This document shows, in pieces, positions 54,554 to 64,000 of a stretch of 64,000 nt of DNA. Both the position numbers and the translations under genes were made by a program. Every line of letters starts with the position of its first letter. The first letter of the stretch is position 1. Under the pieces are notes generated by a model. It made no database searches, was not told the origin of the DNA, and was given only the letters and a program-made list of their open reading frames with translations. This DNA comes from Herbidospora cretacea (GTDB lineage Bacteria > Actinomycetota > Actinomycetes > Streptosporangiales > Streptosporangiaceae): assembly GCF_001570605.1 (NCBI RefSeq), contig NZ_BBXG01000012.1, forward strand, positions 153,100 to 217,099. Reading direction: 5' to 3'.

Positions 54554-54566
54554 CACACTCCATTAG

Positions 54567-54583
54567 ATACCTAAGTTAGGTAT
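54567..54583. promoter_or_regulatory. MarR operator 1
   Basis: ATACCTAAGTTAGGTAT, a palindrome next to the marR start; it overlaps a TATATT that could be a -10 element. Confidence 0.8.
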
Positions 54584-54633
54584 ATTCTTAGCCGGGGCGG
54601 CCCCAGATTAGCGGGTCGCCGTACCCGCAAAAA

Positions 54634-54654
54634 GGATACCTATGTTAGGTATCC
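54634..54654. promoter_or_regulatory. MarR operator 2
   Basis: A 21-base palindrome with the same ATACCTA-N-GTTAGGTAT core, 67-69 bases from operator 1 and just before the ribosome binding site of the monooxygenase gene. Confidence 0.82.
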
Positions 54655-54672
54655 ATCCTGAAGGAGGAGCGC

Positions 54673-55833
54673 ATGAGCAGAGTGCTGATCTCGGGGGCGA
54701 GCATCGCCGGTCCCGCGCTGGCCTACTGGCTGAACCGGCACGGCTTCGAGGTCACGGTCGTGGAGAAGGCGGCCGCGATCCGCGGCGGCGGCTACCCGAT
54801 CGACATCCGGGGGACCGCGCTGGAGGTCGTGCGGCGGATGGGGGTGCGCGACGCCCTGGCCAAGGCCCACGTCGACTCGCGGCGGATCAGCTTCCTCGGC
54901 CCCGACGGCGGCCTGATCCGCGCCCTCGACCCGCAGACCCTGACCGGCGGGGTCGAGGGCCGGGATCTGGAGGTGCGCCGGGGCGACCTCACCGAGATCC
55001 TCTACGGAACCGTCCGCGACGACGTCGAGTTCCTGTTCGGAGACAGCATCGCCACCCTCGACGACCGGGCCGACGGCGTCGAGGTGACCCTCCGCGGCGG
55101 GACGCGGCGCGTGTTCGACCTGGTCGTCGGGGCCGACGGGCTGCACTCCCACACCCGGGGGCTCGTCTTCGGGCCCGAGGAGCGGTTCCACCGCTACCTC
55201 GGCTACTGCTTCGCCGGGTTCACCATGCCCAACCACCTCGGGCTCTCCCACGAGGCGGTCATGTGGAACGTCCCGGGCCGCGCGGCCGCCCTCTACGCCG
55301 TGGGCGACGGCGCGACGGTGCACGGGTTCCTCAACTTCAGCCGGGACGAACCGCCCTTCCACGCCTTCCGCGAGCCCGCCGCGCAGCGCGACCTCGTCGC
55401 GTCGGTCTTCGCCGGAGACGGGTGGGAGGTCCCTCGCCTGGTGGCGGCCATGCGCAGCGCCGACGACCTGTTCTTCGACGTGGTCAGCCAGATCCGGATG
55501 CCCCGGTGGTCGTCCGGCCGGGTCGCGCTCGTCGGCGACGCCGCGCACGCGCCCTCGTTCCTGACCGGGCAGGGGACCAGTCTCGCGCTCGTCGGCGCCT
55601 ACACGCTGGCGCGGGAACTGGCGGCCGGCCGGGACCACGTGGCCGCGTTCGAGGCCTACGAACGGCGGACGCGCGGCTTCGTCGAGATGAACCAGGCGCT
55701 CGTATCGGCGGGGGACGCCGCGCTCTTCCCGAGAACCCCCGAGGCGCTGGCCCGGCGCGACGGGATGCTGCGCGGCCTGACCGCCCTGTCCTCCGGCGGA
55801 CGCCCGGAGCACTCGGCGATCACGCTCGACTAG
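54673..55833 (+). CDS. FAD-dependent monooxygenase (PHBH fold)
   Basis: A 386-residue flavoprotein hydroxylase. The FAD motif is at the N-terminus (VLISGASIAGPALAYWLNRHG), DG near 153-156 (VVGADGLHSHTR) and GDAAHAPSFLTGQGTSLAL near 290. It closely follows the pattern of actinomycete FAD-binding monooxygenases that hydroxylate aromatics, including tetracycline-type antibiotics (TetX relatives). AAGGAGGAG precedes the ATG. The divergent marR and the two operators suggest induction by its substrate. Confidence 0.9.
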   Translation: MSRVLISGASIAGPALAYWLNRHGFEVTVVEKAAAIRGGGYPIDIRGTALEVVRRMGVRDALAKAHVDSRRISFLGPDGGLIRALDPQTLTGGVEGRDLEVRRGDLTEILYGTVRDDVEFLFGDSIATLDDRADGVEVTLRGGTRRVFDLVVGADGLHSHTRGLVFGPEERFHRYLGYCFAGFTMPNHLGLSHEAVMWNVPGRAAALYAVGDGATVHGFLNFSRDEPPFHAFREPAAQRDLVASVFAGDGWEVPRLVAAMRSADDLFFDVVSQIRMPRWSSGRVALVGDAAHAPSFLTGQGTSLALVGAYTLARELAAGRDHVAAFEAYERRTRGFVEMNQALVSAGDAALFPRTPEALARRDGMLRGLTALSSGGRPEHSAITLD

Positions 55834-55859
55834 GCTTGTTTTAAGGCGTGGAATAGCCC

Positions 55860-55888
55860 TTGACGCAGGTCTCGCCCGTACGCATATT
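55860..55888 (+). promoter_or_regulatory. Promoter of a leaderless transcript
   Basis: TTGACG (55860-55865), 17 bases, then CATATT (55883-55888). The -10 ends six bases before the ATG at 55895, which would make the mRNA start on the ATG. Confidence 0.6.
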
Positions 55889-55894
55889 CGCCCC

Positions 55895-56347
55895 ATGGGC
55901 CGAATATCACGCATCCTCGTCCTCGCTCTGCTGGCCGTGCTCGTCACGCCGGCCGCCCCGGCGCGGGCCGCCTACGGGGCCGACCTCCCGGTGTCCATCG
56001 ACGTGTACGGCCAGGGCGTCAAACTGTCCGGCGCCTACGGGTCGATCGCGTTCGACGACGGGAACGCCAAGTACCGCTACTCGATCACGGTCTGCTGGCA
56101 GTCCAGCTACAGCCGCCCCACCCTGTACGCCTCCGTCAACGGAGCCTGGCGCAGCCCCCTGCCCGGCACGCCCGGCACCCCCGTGACGATCCCGCAGTGC
56201 ACCGGCCAGGCCTGGCTCGTCTCCGGCGAGGCGACCCCCGGCGGCGCCGTCGCCAACGTGACGCTCACGGTCGACGGCGTGAAGTTCAACCCGCCGAACA
56301 GCACCTACCACACCAATTCCGGGTTCTACGACAACCCATTCAACTAG
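55895..56347 (+). CDS. Small secreted hypothetical protein
   Basis: A 150-residue protein with a signal peptide ([19 protein letters not shown], cleavage near residue 27) and a beta-rich mature part with two cysteines ([15 protein letters not shown]) that may form a disulfide. It resembles no family I know. The likely promoter gives a leaderless transcript. Confidence 0.75.
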   Translation: MGRISRILVLALLAVLVTPAAPARAAYGADLPVSIDVYGQGVKLSGAYGSIAFDDGNAKYRYSITVCWQSSYSRPTLYASVNGAWRSPLPGTPGTPVTIPQCTGQAWLVSGEATPGGAVANVTLTVDGVKFNPPNSTYHTNSGFYDNPFN

Positions 56348-56370
56348 CCCGGCCGGGTACGACCGAGGGC

Positions 56371-56820
56371 ATGACATCGTTCACCAGGGAAAGCGCGCTC
56401 GAACGGGTTCGCCTGGCCGAGGACGCGTGGAACAGCCGCGACCCCGAGAGGGTGTCGCGCGGCTACTCCCTCGACAGCCACTGGCGCAACCGCGCCGAGT
56501 TCCTCACCGGCCGCGCCGACATCGTCGCGTTCCTGACCCGCAAGTGGCGCCGGGAACTCGAATACCGCCTCATCAAGGAGTTGTGGGCGTTCACCGGCAA
56601 CCGGATCGCGGTCCGGTTCGCGTACGAGTGCCACGACGACTCCGGCCAGTGGTACCGCTCCTACGGCAACGAGCAGTGGGAGTTCGACGAGGAGGGCCTG
56701 ATGGCCCACCGCCACGCCTCCATCAACGACCTGCCGATCGAGGAGTCGGACCGTAAGTACCACTGGCCGCTCGGCCGCCGCCCGGACGACCATCCGGGGC
56801 TGAGCGACCTGGGCCTGTAA
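56371..56820 (+). CDS. DUF1348 protein (nuclear transport factor 2-like fold)
   Basis: A 149-residue protein of the DUF1348/SnoaL-like group. [28 protein letters not shown], the [19 protein letters not shown] stretch and the [13 protein letters not shown] strand are typical. The fold makes a cone-shaped pocket used by many small enzymes; the activity here is unknown. It follows the secreted protein after 23 bases. Confidence 0.85.
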   Translation: MTSFTRESALERVRLAEDAWNSRDPERVSRGYSLDSHWRNRAEFLTGRADIVAFLTRKWRRELEYRLIKELWAFTGNRIAVRFAYECHDDSGQWYRSYGNEQWEFDEEGLMAHRHASINDLPIEESDRKYHWPLGRRPDDHPGLSDLGL

Positions 56821-57154
56821 GAGAGGGACAAACCCCCTTTGGGGCGCGCGGCCGGTAGCCGAGAGTCGCCAGTGTGGGACTTCTGACCGTCTGGTTCGGC
56901 GTCGAGCCCGCCGGCGGCGGCGGGAGCTGTGCGCGCTCGTGCTGCTGGTCGCCGTCGGGGCCGCTGCCGCCGCAGCTCGCCCTGCTCCGCGACGCCCGCG
57001 GTGCCGGTCGCGCGTTGTCGCGGCCGGTGGCCGGAAGCCCCCCGCTCGGGCACGTCCCGATGGGGACGTTGCGGGCCGAGTGATTGGGTCTTGACCCCGA
57101 ACCGGTTAAGCGGCACTCTTCGGATAAGTCCGACTTTACGTGGATGAAACGATT

Positions 57155-57168
57155 TCGAAGCGCTTCGA
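57155..57168. promoter_or_regulatory. LacI-type operator 1
   Basis: TCGAAGCGCTTCGA, a perfect palindrome of the CebR/LacI kind (central AGCGCT). Confidence 0.82.
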
Positions 57169-57178
57169 CACCTGACCT

Positions 57179-57190
57179 CCAAGCGCTTCT
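57179..57190. promoter_or_regulatory. LacI-type operator 2 (weak)
   Basis: CCAAGCGCTTCT keeps the AAGCGCTT core 24 bases after operator 1. Confidence 0.6.
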
Positions 57191-57226
57191 CAGGGCGCCT
57201 TCGCGCGCCCTTTCTCTCACCCCAAT

Positions 57227-57240
57227 TCGAAGCGCTTCGA
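57227..57240. promoter_or_regulatory. LacI-type operator 3
   Basis: A second exact copy of TCGAAGCGCTTCGA, ending 15 bases before the GH3 start, centred 72 bases from operator 1. Confidence 0.82.
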
Positions 57241-57254
57241 CCGAGGACGTGCCC

Positions 57255-60023
57255 ATGAGCGAACCCTTCCGCGACCCCGGGCTCCCGGTCGCCGAACGCG
57301 TCGCCGACCTGCTGGCCCGGCTCACCATCGACGAGAGGATCGGCCTGCTGCACCAGTACCAGGCCCCCGTCGAGCGGCTGGGCCTGGAGCCGTTCCGCAC
57401 CGGCACCGAGGCCCTCCACGGCCTGGCCTGGCTGGGCCCGGCGACGGTGTTCCCACAGGCGATCGGCCTGGCCAGCACCTGGAACCCCGAGCTGGTCCGG
57501 CGCGTCGGCGCGGCCACCGCCGACGAGGTGATCGCCTTCCACCGCAAGGACCGGGCCGGCGCCGGGCGCAACGTCTGGGCCCCCGTCGTCAACCCGCTGC
57601 GCGACCCGCGCTGGGGCCGCAACGAGGAGGGCTACAGCGAGGACCCGTGGCTGACCGGCGTCTTCGGCACCGCCTACGCCTCGGGCCTCAAGGGCGACGG
57701 CCGGGTCATGAAGACCGCCCCGACGCTCAAGCACTTCCTGGCGTACAACAACGAGACCGACCGCTGCCAGACCAGCAGCAACCTGCCGCCGCGCGTCCTG
57801 CACGAATACGAGCTGCGCGCCTTCCGCGCCCCGATCGAGGCGGGCGCGGCGGTGGCCGTGATGCCCAGCTACAACCTGGTGAACGGCCGCCCGGCGCACC
57901 TGTCGCCGCTGATCAACGACGTGCTGCGCGCGTGGGCCCGCGACGACCTGCTGGTGGTCAGCGACGCCTACGCCCCCGCGAACCTGTTCGGCCTCCAGGC
58001 CTACTACGACGACCCGGCCGAGGCCTACGCGCACGCCCTGCGGGCCGGCCTCGACAGCTTCACCCAGGACGACGCCTCGCCGCAGGCCACTCTCGGCCAC
58101 ATCGCCGCCGCCCTCCGGCGTGGGCTCATCGACGAGAGCCACATCGAGACCGCCGTCCGGCACGCCCTGTCGATCCGGGTCCGGCTGGGCGAGTTCGACC
58201 CGGTCGAGCCCTACCTGGAGATCACCGAGGCGGTGGTCAACCGGCCCGAGCACCAGAGGCTGGCCCGCGAGGCCGCCACCGAGTCGATGACCCTGCTCAA
58301 GAACGACGGGCTGCTGCCGCTGACGTCCAGGAAGGTGGCCGTCGTCGGCCCGCTGGCCGACGTGCTGCTGGAGGACTGGTACAGCGGCACGCTGCCCTAC
58401 CAGGTCACCGCCCGAGCCGGGCTGGCCGGCCGCGTCGAGACCCTTTACTGCGAGGGCGCCGACCGGATCGTGCTGCGCGCCGACGAGGGCTACGTGTCGG
58501 CGAGCTCGGAGACGACCGGGGGGCCGCTGGTCACCGGGCCGTCGGCCGAGTTCGACCTGTTCGACTGGGGCGGCGGCGCGATCGCGCTGCGCAGCGCCGC
58601 CAACGGCCGCCACGTCGGCGTCGACGACGACGGCGTGCTGGTCAACGACCAGCCGGGGCCGAGCGGGTGGGAGGTCCGGCAGACCTTCCGGATGGAGGAC
58701 CGTTTCCGGGGCATGGTCCTGCGTCACATCGCCACCGGGCGCTACGTCGGGATCGGCCAGGGTGATCGTCAGGGCGTGCTCACCCTGGCCGACGACGCGG
58801 AGAACGCCGCCGTCTTCATCGTGGAGACCGTCGAGAGCGGCGCGGTCGCCGCCGCGCGGCTGGCCGCCGAGGCCGACGTCGCGATCGTGGTGCTGGGCGA
58901 CCATCCGCTGGTCAACGGCCGCGAGACCGAGGACCGCGCCGACCTCGCCCTGCCGCCGCTCCAGGAGGACCTGCTCAAGGCGGTGCACGCCGCCAACCCC
59001 AGCACCGTCCTGGTCGTGTCGAGCGGCTATCCGTTCGCGCTGAACTGGGCCGACGCGCACGTGCCGGCGATCCTGTGGTCGTCGCACGGCGGCCAGGAGT
59101 ACGGCCACGCGCTGGCCGACGTCCTGTTCGGCGACGCCGACCCGGGCGGGCGGCTCACCCAGACGTGGTACCGGTCGGCGAGCGAGCTGCCCGAGCTGTT
59201 CGACTACGACATCATCGCCACCGACGCGACCTACCTCTACTTCCGCGGCAGGCCGCTCTACCCGTTCGGCCACGGCCTGAGCTACACCACGTTCGGCTAC
59301 ACGAACCTGACGGCCGTCGTCGGCGACGGCACGCTGCGCCTGGAGGTCACCGTCGCCAACACCGGGTCGCGGCCGGGCGTCGAGGTCGTGCAGTTCTACA
59401 CCCACCAGTGCCGGTCGCGGGTGAAGCAGCCCGTGCGGTCGCTGCGGGGTTTCGCGAAGGTCCGGCTCGCGCCCGGCGAGACGCGCAGGGTCGGGGTCAC
59501 CGTGCCGCTGGCCGACCTCGCGTTCTGGGACGTGACGCGGGGCCGCTTCGTCGTCGAGGCCGCGCCGTGCAAGGCCCAAGTAGGCCCGTCGAGCGGCGCG
59601 ATCAGGCTGTGCGAGCGGTTCGACCTGCCGGGGGAGAGCGTCCCGCCCCGCGACCCCGCCCGCCTCGACGCCGTGGCCTGCGACGACTACGACGCCATGA
59701 CCCTCTGCGAGGCCGCCAGGGAGAGCGGCGACGCGGTCAGGTCGGCCGAGCCGGGGGCCTGGGTCCTGTTCCGCGACGTCGGCTTCACCGAGGAGACGAC
59801 GGTCGTGGTGACGGCGGCCAGCGACGACGGCGGGATGGTCACCGTCCGGCTCGGCGACCCGCTGGGCGAGATCGCCGCCACGGTGGCCGTGCCCCGCACG
59901 ACCTCGCGTTTTGATCCAGTCGAGACCCGGGCGCACCTTTCGCCGGTGACCGGAGTGCGCGATGTTTATGTCGTGTGCGAGAACGAGGGAGTGACCGTGA
60001 CCACGCTGGGGTTCCGCGGGTGA
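57255..60023 (+). CDS. GH3 beta-glycosidase with inserted trefoil-like and C-terminal CBM6-like domains
   Basis: A 922-residue exo-beta-glucosidase or xylosidase. The N-terminal barrel has KH in PTLKHFLAYNNETD and the nucleophile Asp237 (VVSDAYAPAN). The second domain is split by an insert (about 405-530) with trefoil/fascin-like repeats (GRHVGVDDDGVLV; GRYVGIGQGDRQGVLTL) before the acid/base region (VNGRETEDR, Glu557 or Glu559). A Fn3-like domain (VTVANTGSRPGVEVVQFYTHQ) follows, and the C-terminus resembles CBM6 (SAEPGAWVLFRDVGF). No signal peptide is seen, so it works inside the cell. Its TGA overlaps the LacI GTG. Confidence 0.9.
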   Translation: MSEPFRDPGLPVAERVADLLARLTIDERIGLLHQYQAPVERLGLEPFRTGTEALHGLAWLGPATVFPQAIGLASTWNPELVRRVGAATADEVIAFHRKDRAGAGRNVWAPVVNPLRDPRWGRNEEGYSEDPWLTGVFGTAYASGLKGDGRVMKTAPTLKHFLAYNNETDRCQTSSNLPPRVLHEYELRAFRAPIEAGAAVAVMPSYNLVNGRPAHLSPLINDVLRAWARDDLLVVSDAYAPANLFGLQAYYDDPAEAYAHALRAGLDSFTQDDASPQATLGHIAAALRRGLIDESHIETAVRHALSIRVRLGEFDPVEPYLEITEAVVNRPEHQRLAREAATESMTLLKNDGLLPLTSRKVAVVGPLADVLLEDWYSGTLPYQVTARAGLAGRVETLYCEGADRIVLRADEGYVSASSETTGGPLVTGPSAEFDLFDWGGGAIALRSAANGRHVGVDDDGVLVNDQPGPSGWEVRQTFRMEDRFRGMVLRHIATGRYVGIGQGDRQGVLTLADDAENAAVFIVETVESGAVAAARLAAEADVAIVVLGDHPLVNGRETEDRADLALPPLQEDLLKAVHAANPSTVLVVSSGYPFALNWADAHVPAILWSSHGGQEYGHALADVLFGDADPGGRLTQTWYRSASELPELFDYDIIATDATYLYFRGRPLYPFGHGLSYTTFGYTNLTAVVGDGTLRLEVTVANTGSRPGVEVVQFYTHQCRSRVKQPVRSLRGFAKVRLAPGETRRVGVTVPLADLAFWDVTRGRFVVEAAPCKAQVGPSSGAIRLCERFDLPGESVPPRDPARLDAVACDDYDAMTLCEAARESGDAVRSAEPGAWVLFRDVGFTEETTVVVTAASDDGGMVTVRLGDPLGEIAATVAVPRTTSRFDPVETRAHLSPVTGVRDVYVVCENEGVTVTTLGFRG

Positions 60024-61008
60024 GGACGGTGACGATCGCCGACGTCGCCCGGCACGCCGGGGTGGCGGTGTCCACGGTGTCGTACGTCCTGAGCGGCAAG
60101 CGGGCCATCTCGGCCACCACCCGGCAGCGGGTGCTCGACAGCGTCCGGGTGCTCGGTTACCACCCGAACGCGGGCGCCCGCGCCCTCGCCAGCAAGCGCG
60201 CCAACGTGATCGCCCTGGTCCTGCCGCTGCGCGCCGGGATGAACCTGCCGGTCCTGATGCAGTTCGCGACCTCGGTGGTCGCCACGGCGCGGCAGTACGA
60301 CCACGACGTCCTGCTGATGACCGCCGACGAGGGCACCGACGGCATCCGCCGGGTGGCCGCCAGCGCCATGGTCGACGGGCTGCTCCTCATGGACGTCGAG
60401 GTCCACGACGCCCGCGTCCCGCTGCTGCGAGACCTGGCCGAGCCGAACGTGCTCATCGGCTTCCCCGCCGACGCCGAGGGCCTGACCTGCGTCGACCTCG
60501 ACTTCAACCGTGCCGGGGCGCTGTGCGCGCAGCACCTGGCCGAGCGCGGCCACCGCGAGATCGCGCTGCTGGGCGCCCCCGAGGTCGTCTACGAACGCGG
60601 CACGGGTTTCGCCGAACGGACGAGGGCAGGGTTCCTGGCGGAGGCGACCCGGCATGACCTGTCCGCGCGAGCGGTGCCCTGCGAGGAGACCTACGACGAG
60701 GTCGCCTCGGCGATGAAGCTGCTGTTCGACGCCCACCCGGGCCTGACCGGGCTGGTCGTGCACAACGAAGCGGCCGTCGGCCACGTGCTGGGGGCGCTGC
60801 GCGCGCTCGGCCGGGCCGTGCCGGAGGACGTGTCGGTCGTCGCGATCTGCCCCGACGACATCGCCGAGCGGGCCCGGCTCACCTCGGTCCTCATCCCGGC
60901 CGAGGAGCTGGGCCGGGAGGCGGTCCGCCTGCTGATGGCCAAGCTCGACGGGCTGCCGGCGGGGTCGCTCCTGCTGGAACCACGTCTCACGATCAGGGAG
61001 AGCACACG

Positions 61009-61012
<4 letters not shown>
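60020..61012 (+). CDS. LacI family repressor
   Basis: A 330-residue regulator. The LacI helix-turn-helix opens the protein (VTIADVARHAGVAVSTVSYVLSGKRAISATTRQRVLDSVRVLGYHPN). A periplasmic-binding-like sugar domain follows. It is coupled to both neighbours (GTGA and TTGA), so the repressor is made in the operon it most likely controls through the three TCGAAGCGCTTCGA-type sites upstream. The ligand is probably cellobiose or a related product. Confidence 0.92.
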
Positions 61013-62295
<1,283 letters not shown>

Positions 62296-62315
62296 AAGAC
62301 CACTGAAAATCTTGT
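62296..62315 (+). repeat. Left terminal inverted repeat of the IS
   Basis: AAGACCACTGAAAATCTTGT; it matches the complement of the right end at 17 of 20 bases. Confidence 0.87.
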
Positions 62316-62349
62316 TCGCGTGCGGCGACGTTGCGCGGTTCGCGATTTC

Positions 62350-63942
62350 TCAGATGGTCGTTGAGGCCAGCGTCCAGGACCCGTTCGTGTGGGTGAGTCC
62401 GAGGTTGATCAGGGTTCGCAGGTTGAGAGCGGCGGCGCGGGTGTGGAGCCAGGCGTTGTTCTTGATGGCGCCGACATACCGTAATCGGCGGTTGCCCCGG
62501 GCGACGATCCAGGCGATGGCGCGTTCGACCGGGGGCCGCCAGCGCCGGTAATCCTGCTGCCAGGCCGGATCGGTGGCGGCTTGGCGGCGGGCGGCGGCCA
62601 GTTCGTCGTGGTGGGGGCGGATGGTCAGGATGCGCCCGGCTTTGGCTGTGGTGCAGCGCGGGCGCAGCGGGCAGCCGACGCACCGGCTGGCGAAGAACGC
62701 CTTGCGCTGCAGGTGGCGGCCGGAGGGCGCCGACAGCGGGACCCGGTGCCCGGCCGGGCAGGTCACGGTGTTGCCGTTGGTGTCGATGGCGAAGTCGTCC
62801 AGGTCGAACCCGCCGGGCACGGCCGGCCGTAGCGGCGCGGGTTTGATCACCGCGCGATGCCCTGCCGAGGTCAGCGCGTGGCGGCAAGGCCCGGTGGAGT
62901 AGGCGGCATCGCCGAAGACGTCCAGGATGCCGTCTTCGGCGGCGAGCAGGTCCAGCGCGAGGGCGGCCTCGTGATGGGCGGCGCCCGATCCGGGTCGCAG
63001 CGCCACGGCGGTGAACAGGCCGGTCTCGGGTTCGACCGCGACGTGGGCCTTGAAGCCGTCCTGGCGGTGGGTCCGGGTCTTGTGCACGTGCCGTGATTCG
63101 GGGTCGACGGTGGAGATCACCCGGTCCGGGACGGTGCGCTGGGCGATGCGCCAGCGCCCGTCGCGGCCGTTGGAGTCGTCGGCCGGTTCGACGTCCTGGC
63201 CGCAGACCAGGGCCAGCAGGCCCACCGCGGTGGCCGCCCGCTCGCCCAGCGGCTGTTCGGGCAGGCCGGCCAGCAAGCGGATGGCGTCGGTGACCAGCGC
63301 GTCCACCAGCGCGGCCCGGGCCTGCCCGTCATCCCAGGCGATGCGCGGCTTGCCCGGATCGTCGTAGTCATGCGCGGTGCAGGACATGCCCGCGACCTGC
63401 GCGGCGCCGGGCACGTGACGGATCACCCGCCGGATCGCGGCGATCAACTGTGTGACGGTGTCCTGCGTGGCCACCGCGTCATCCAGCACCGCCGAATCCA
63501 GCGCCCGCCGCTGCCTGCCCTTGAGTACTCCGGTCGCCGCGACCACCTCACGGACGGCCTCAAACAGGCGGTTCGGCTTGCGGGAGCGGGCCAGCCGCCG
63601 CCGGAAATAGGTCAGCAGTGACGGATCGAACGCGGTGTCATGCAACCCCAGCCCACAGGCCGCCTTCCACCGCAGGTCACACCGCAATGCCTGCACGGTG
63701 TCGACGTCCGACAACCCTTGCAAGGTCTGCAGCACCACCGCGGCCGCCAAGATGTCCGGCGGCATGCTCGGACGCCCGTTGCGCGAGGGATACATGTCCG
63801 CGAACATCTCCGCCGGGAACAGCGCCTGGCGATGCTCGGCCAGGAACGCGAACACGCTCCCGGCCGGGATCAGTTCCCGGCAGGTCTGCCACACATCCGG
63901 CCCGACCAGCTCTCCGGCCCACTCACCCTGCATGTCAACCAC
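62350..63942 (-). CDS. IS1182-family transposase
   Basis: A transposase of about 530 residues with the N-terminal DUF772 domain (YPSRNGRPSMPPDILAAAVVLQTLQGLSDVDTVQALRCDLRWKAACGL; DPSLLTYFRRRL) and a DDE domain (DSAVLDDAVATQD; DGFKAHVAVEPETGL; DVFGDAAYSTG). A Cys-rich segment (FFASRCVGCPLRPRC) is typical. GTG at 63942 with GAGG upstream, or ATG at 63936, is the likely start. No frameshift or internal stop was seen. Confidence 0.92.
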   Translation of the reverse strand: MVDMQGEWAGELVGPDVWQTCRELIPAGSVFAFLAEHRQALFPAEMFADMYPSRNGRPSMPPDILAAAVVLQTLQGLSDVDTVQALRCDLRWKAACGLGLHDTAFDPSLLTYFRRRLARSRKPNRLFEAVREVVAATGVLKGRQRRALDSAVLDDAVATQDTVTQLIAAIRRVIRHVPGAAQVAGMSCTAHDYDDPGKPRIAWDDGQARAALVDALVTDAIRLLAGLPEQPLGERAATAVGLLALVCGQDVEPADDSNGRDGRWRIAQRTVPDRVISTVDPESRHVHKTRTHRQDGFKAHVAVEPETGLFTAVALRPGSGAAHHEAALALDLLAAEDGILDVFGDAAYSTGPCRHALTSAGHRAVIKPAPLRPAVPGGFDLDDFAIDTNGNTVTCPAGHRVPLSAPSGRHLQRKAFFASRCVGCPLRPRCTTAKAGRILTIRPHHDELAAARRQAATDPAWQQDYRRWRPPVERAIAWIVARGNRRLRYVGAIKNNAWLHTRAAALNLRTLINLGLTHTNGSWTLASTTI

Positions 63943-63976
63943 TCTGGCCTCAGTCCCGAAAGAACGAGGCCAGAAC

Positions 63977-63996
63977 ACAAGATCTTCAGCGGCCTT
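63977..63996 (+). repeat. Right terminal inverted repeat of the IS
   Basis: ACAAGATCTTCAGCGGCCTT, the partner of the left repeat. Confidence 0.87.
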
Positions 63997-64000
63997 CTAG
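63997..64000. repeat. CTAG target-site duplication, right copy
   Basis: The last four bases of the window; direct repeat of 62292-62295. Confidence 0.78.

Larger units (their letters stand above)
56821..57254. other. Upstream region of the GH3 operon
   Basis: About 430 bases without a convincing gene. The last 100 bases carry three LacI-type operators. A short open frame at 56874-57083 has no recognisable product or good start. Confidence 0.6.
62296..63996 (-). mobile_element. IS1182-family insertion sequence, intact, 1,701 bp
   Basis: The element has 20-base terminal inverted repeats with 17 matches, a single transposase gene on the minus strand and a 4-base CTAG direct repeat at both ends. 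The right CTAG coincides with the end of the window. Nothing in the element looks decayed, so it may be active. Confidence 0.87.

Noticed and set aside
56874..57083. Short Cys-containing frame before the GH3 operon
   Set aside because: No ribosome binding site and no conserved pattern; it lies in a promoter region.

Overview
The window is about 64 kb of very high-GC DNA with frequent GTG and TTG starts, start/stop overlaps (ATGA, GTGA, TTGA), many Ser/Thr protein kinases, ROK, GntR, LacI and MarR regulators and several plant-polysaccharide hydrolases. This is the genome of a mycelial actinomycete. The mix (class II B12-dependent ribonucleotide reductase beside lexA, GH5-CBM2 cellulase, kinases with extracellular sensor domains) would fit a Streptosporangiales-type organism, but the genus is an inference. 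No rRNA, tRNA or CRISPR array was seen.

Layout. (1) 1-3.6 kb: the 3' part of a secreted GH5-CBM2 cellulase, then a MalY-type aminotransferase with a DUF6461-like protein, and a short repeat patch that may be an IS remnant. (2) 3.6-9.3 kb: the DNA-damage/dNTP block, with lexA divergent from a LysM membrane protein that carries seven tandem 23-residue repeats, then nrdR-nrdJ behind two NrdR boxes. (3) 9.4-14.7 kb: small metabolic and regulatory genes (serine hydrolase, HTH protein, PQQ-type propeller, F420-type reductase, MBL hydrolase, YbjN protein, SDR). (4) 14.7-24.3 kb: a compact catabolic island of unknown substrate, holding an MBL enzyme, a CaiB-type CoA-transferase, a GntR regulator, an alpha/beta-hydrolase lacking the usual nucleophile serine, a four-gene TauABC-like importer, a CocE-type hydrolase and a CitE-type lyase. 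It has TGCAT-centred palindromes at both promoters. (5) 24.5-28.7 kb: divergent GH42 beta-galactosidase and GH31 alpha-xylosidase.

(6) 28.7-44.7 kb: a signalling region. Two typical membrane Ser/Thr kinases precede a 1,243-residue repeat-rich membrane protein whose ectodomain resembles theirs. Then come two membrane proteins and a three-gene operon of kinase-propeller receptors. Only one of those three keeps the catalytic residues; the other two are pseudokinases. (7) 44.8-47.6 kb: a soluble transhydrogenase and a PQQ sugar dehydrogenase lipoprotein. (8) 47.6-52.5 kb: an LplABC-type oligosaccharide importer divergent from a ROK repressor. Its promoter carries an inverted repeat like those between GH42 and GH31, 25 kb away. 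(9) 52.5-56.8 kb: a double-domain secreted protease, a MarR/flavin monooxygenase pair with two palindromic operators, and two small proteins. (10) 56.8-62.3 kb: an operon of GH3 - LacI regulator - GH1 behind three LacI-type operators. (11) 62.3 kb to the end: an intact IS1182-type element, flanked by CTAG duplications, inserted exactly at the GH1 stop codon.

The glycosidases and importer together would suit breakdown of xyloglucan or similar oligosaccharides: GH5 cuts the backbone, GH42 and GH31 strip galactose and xylose, and GH1/GH3 release glucose. This is an inference from families and shared operators. The two strongest candidates for undescribed biology are the kinase/pseudokinase receptor array and the uncharacterised CoA-ester catabolic island.
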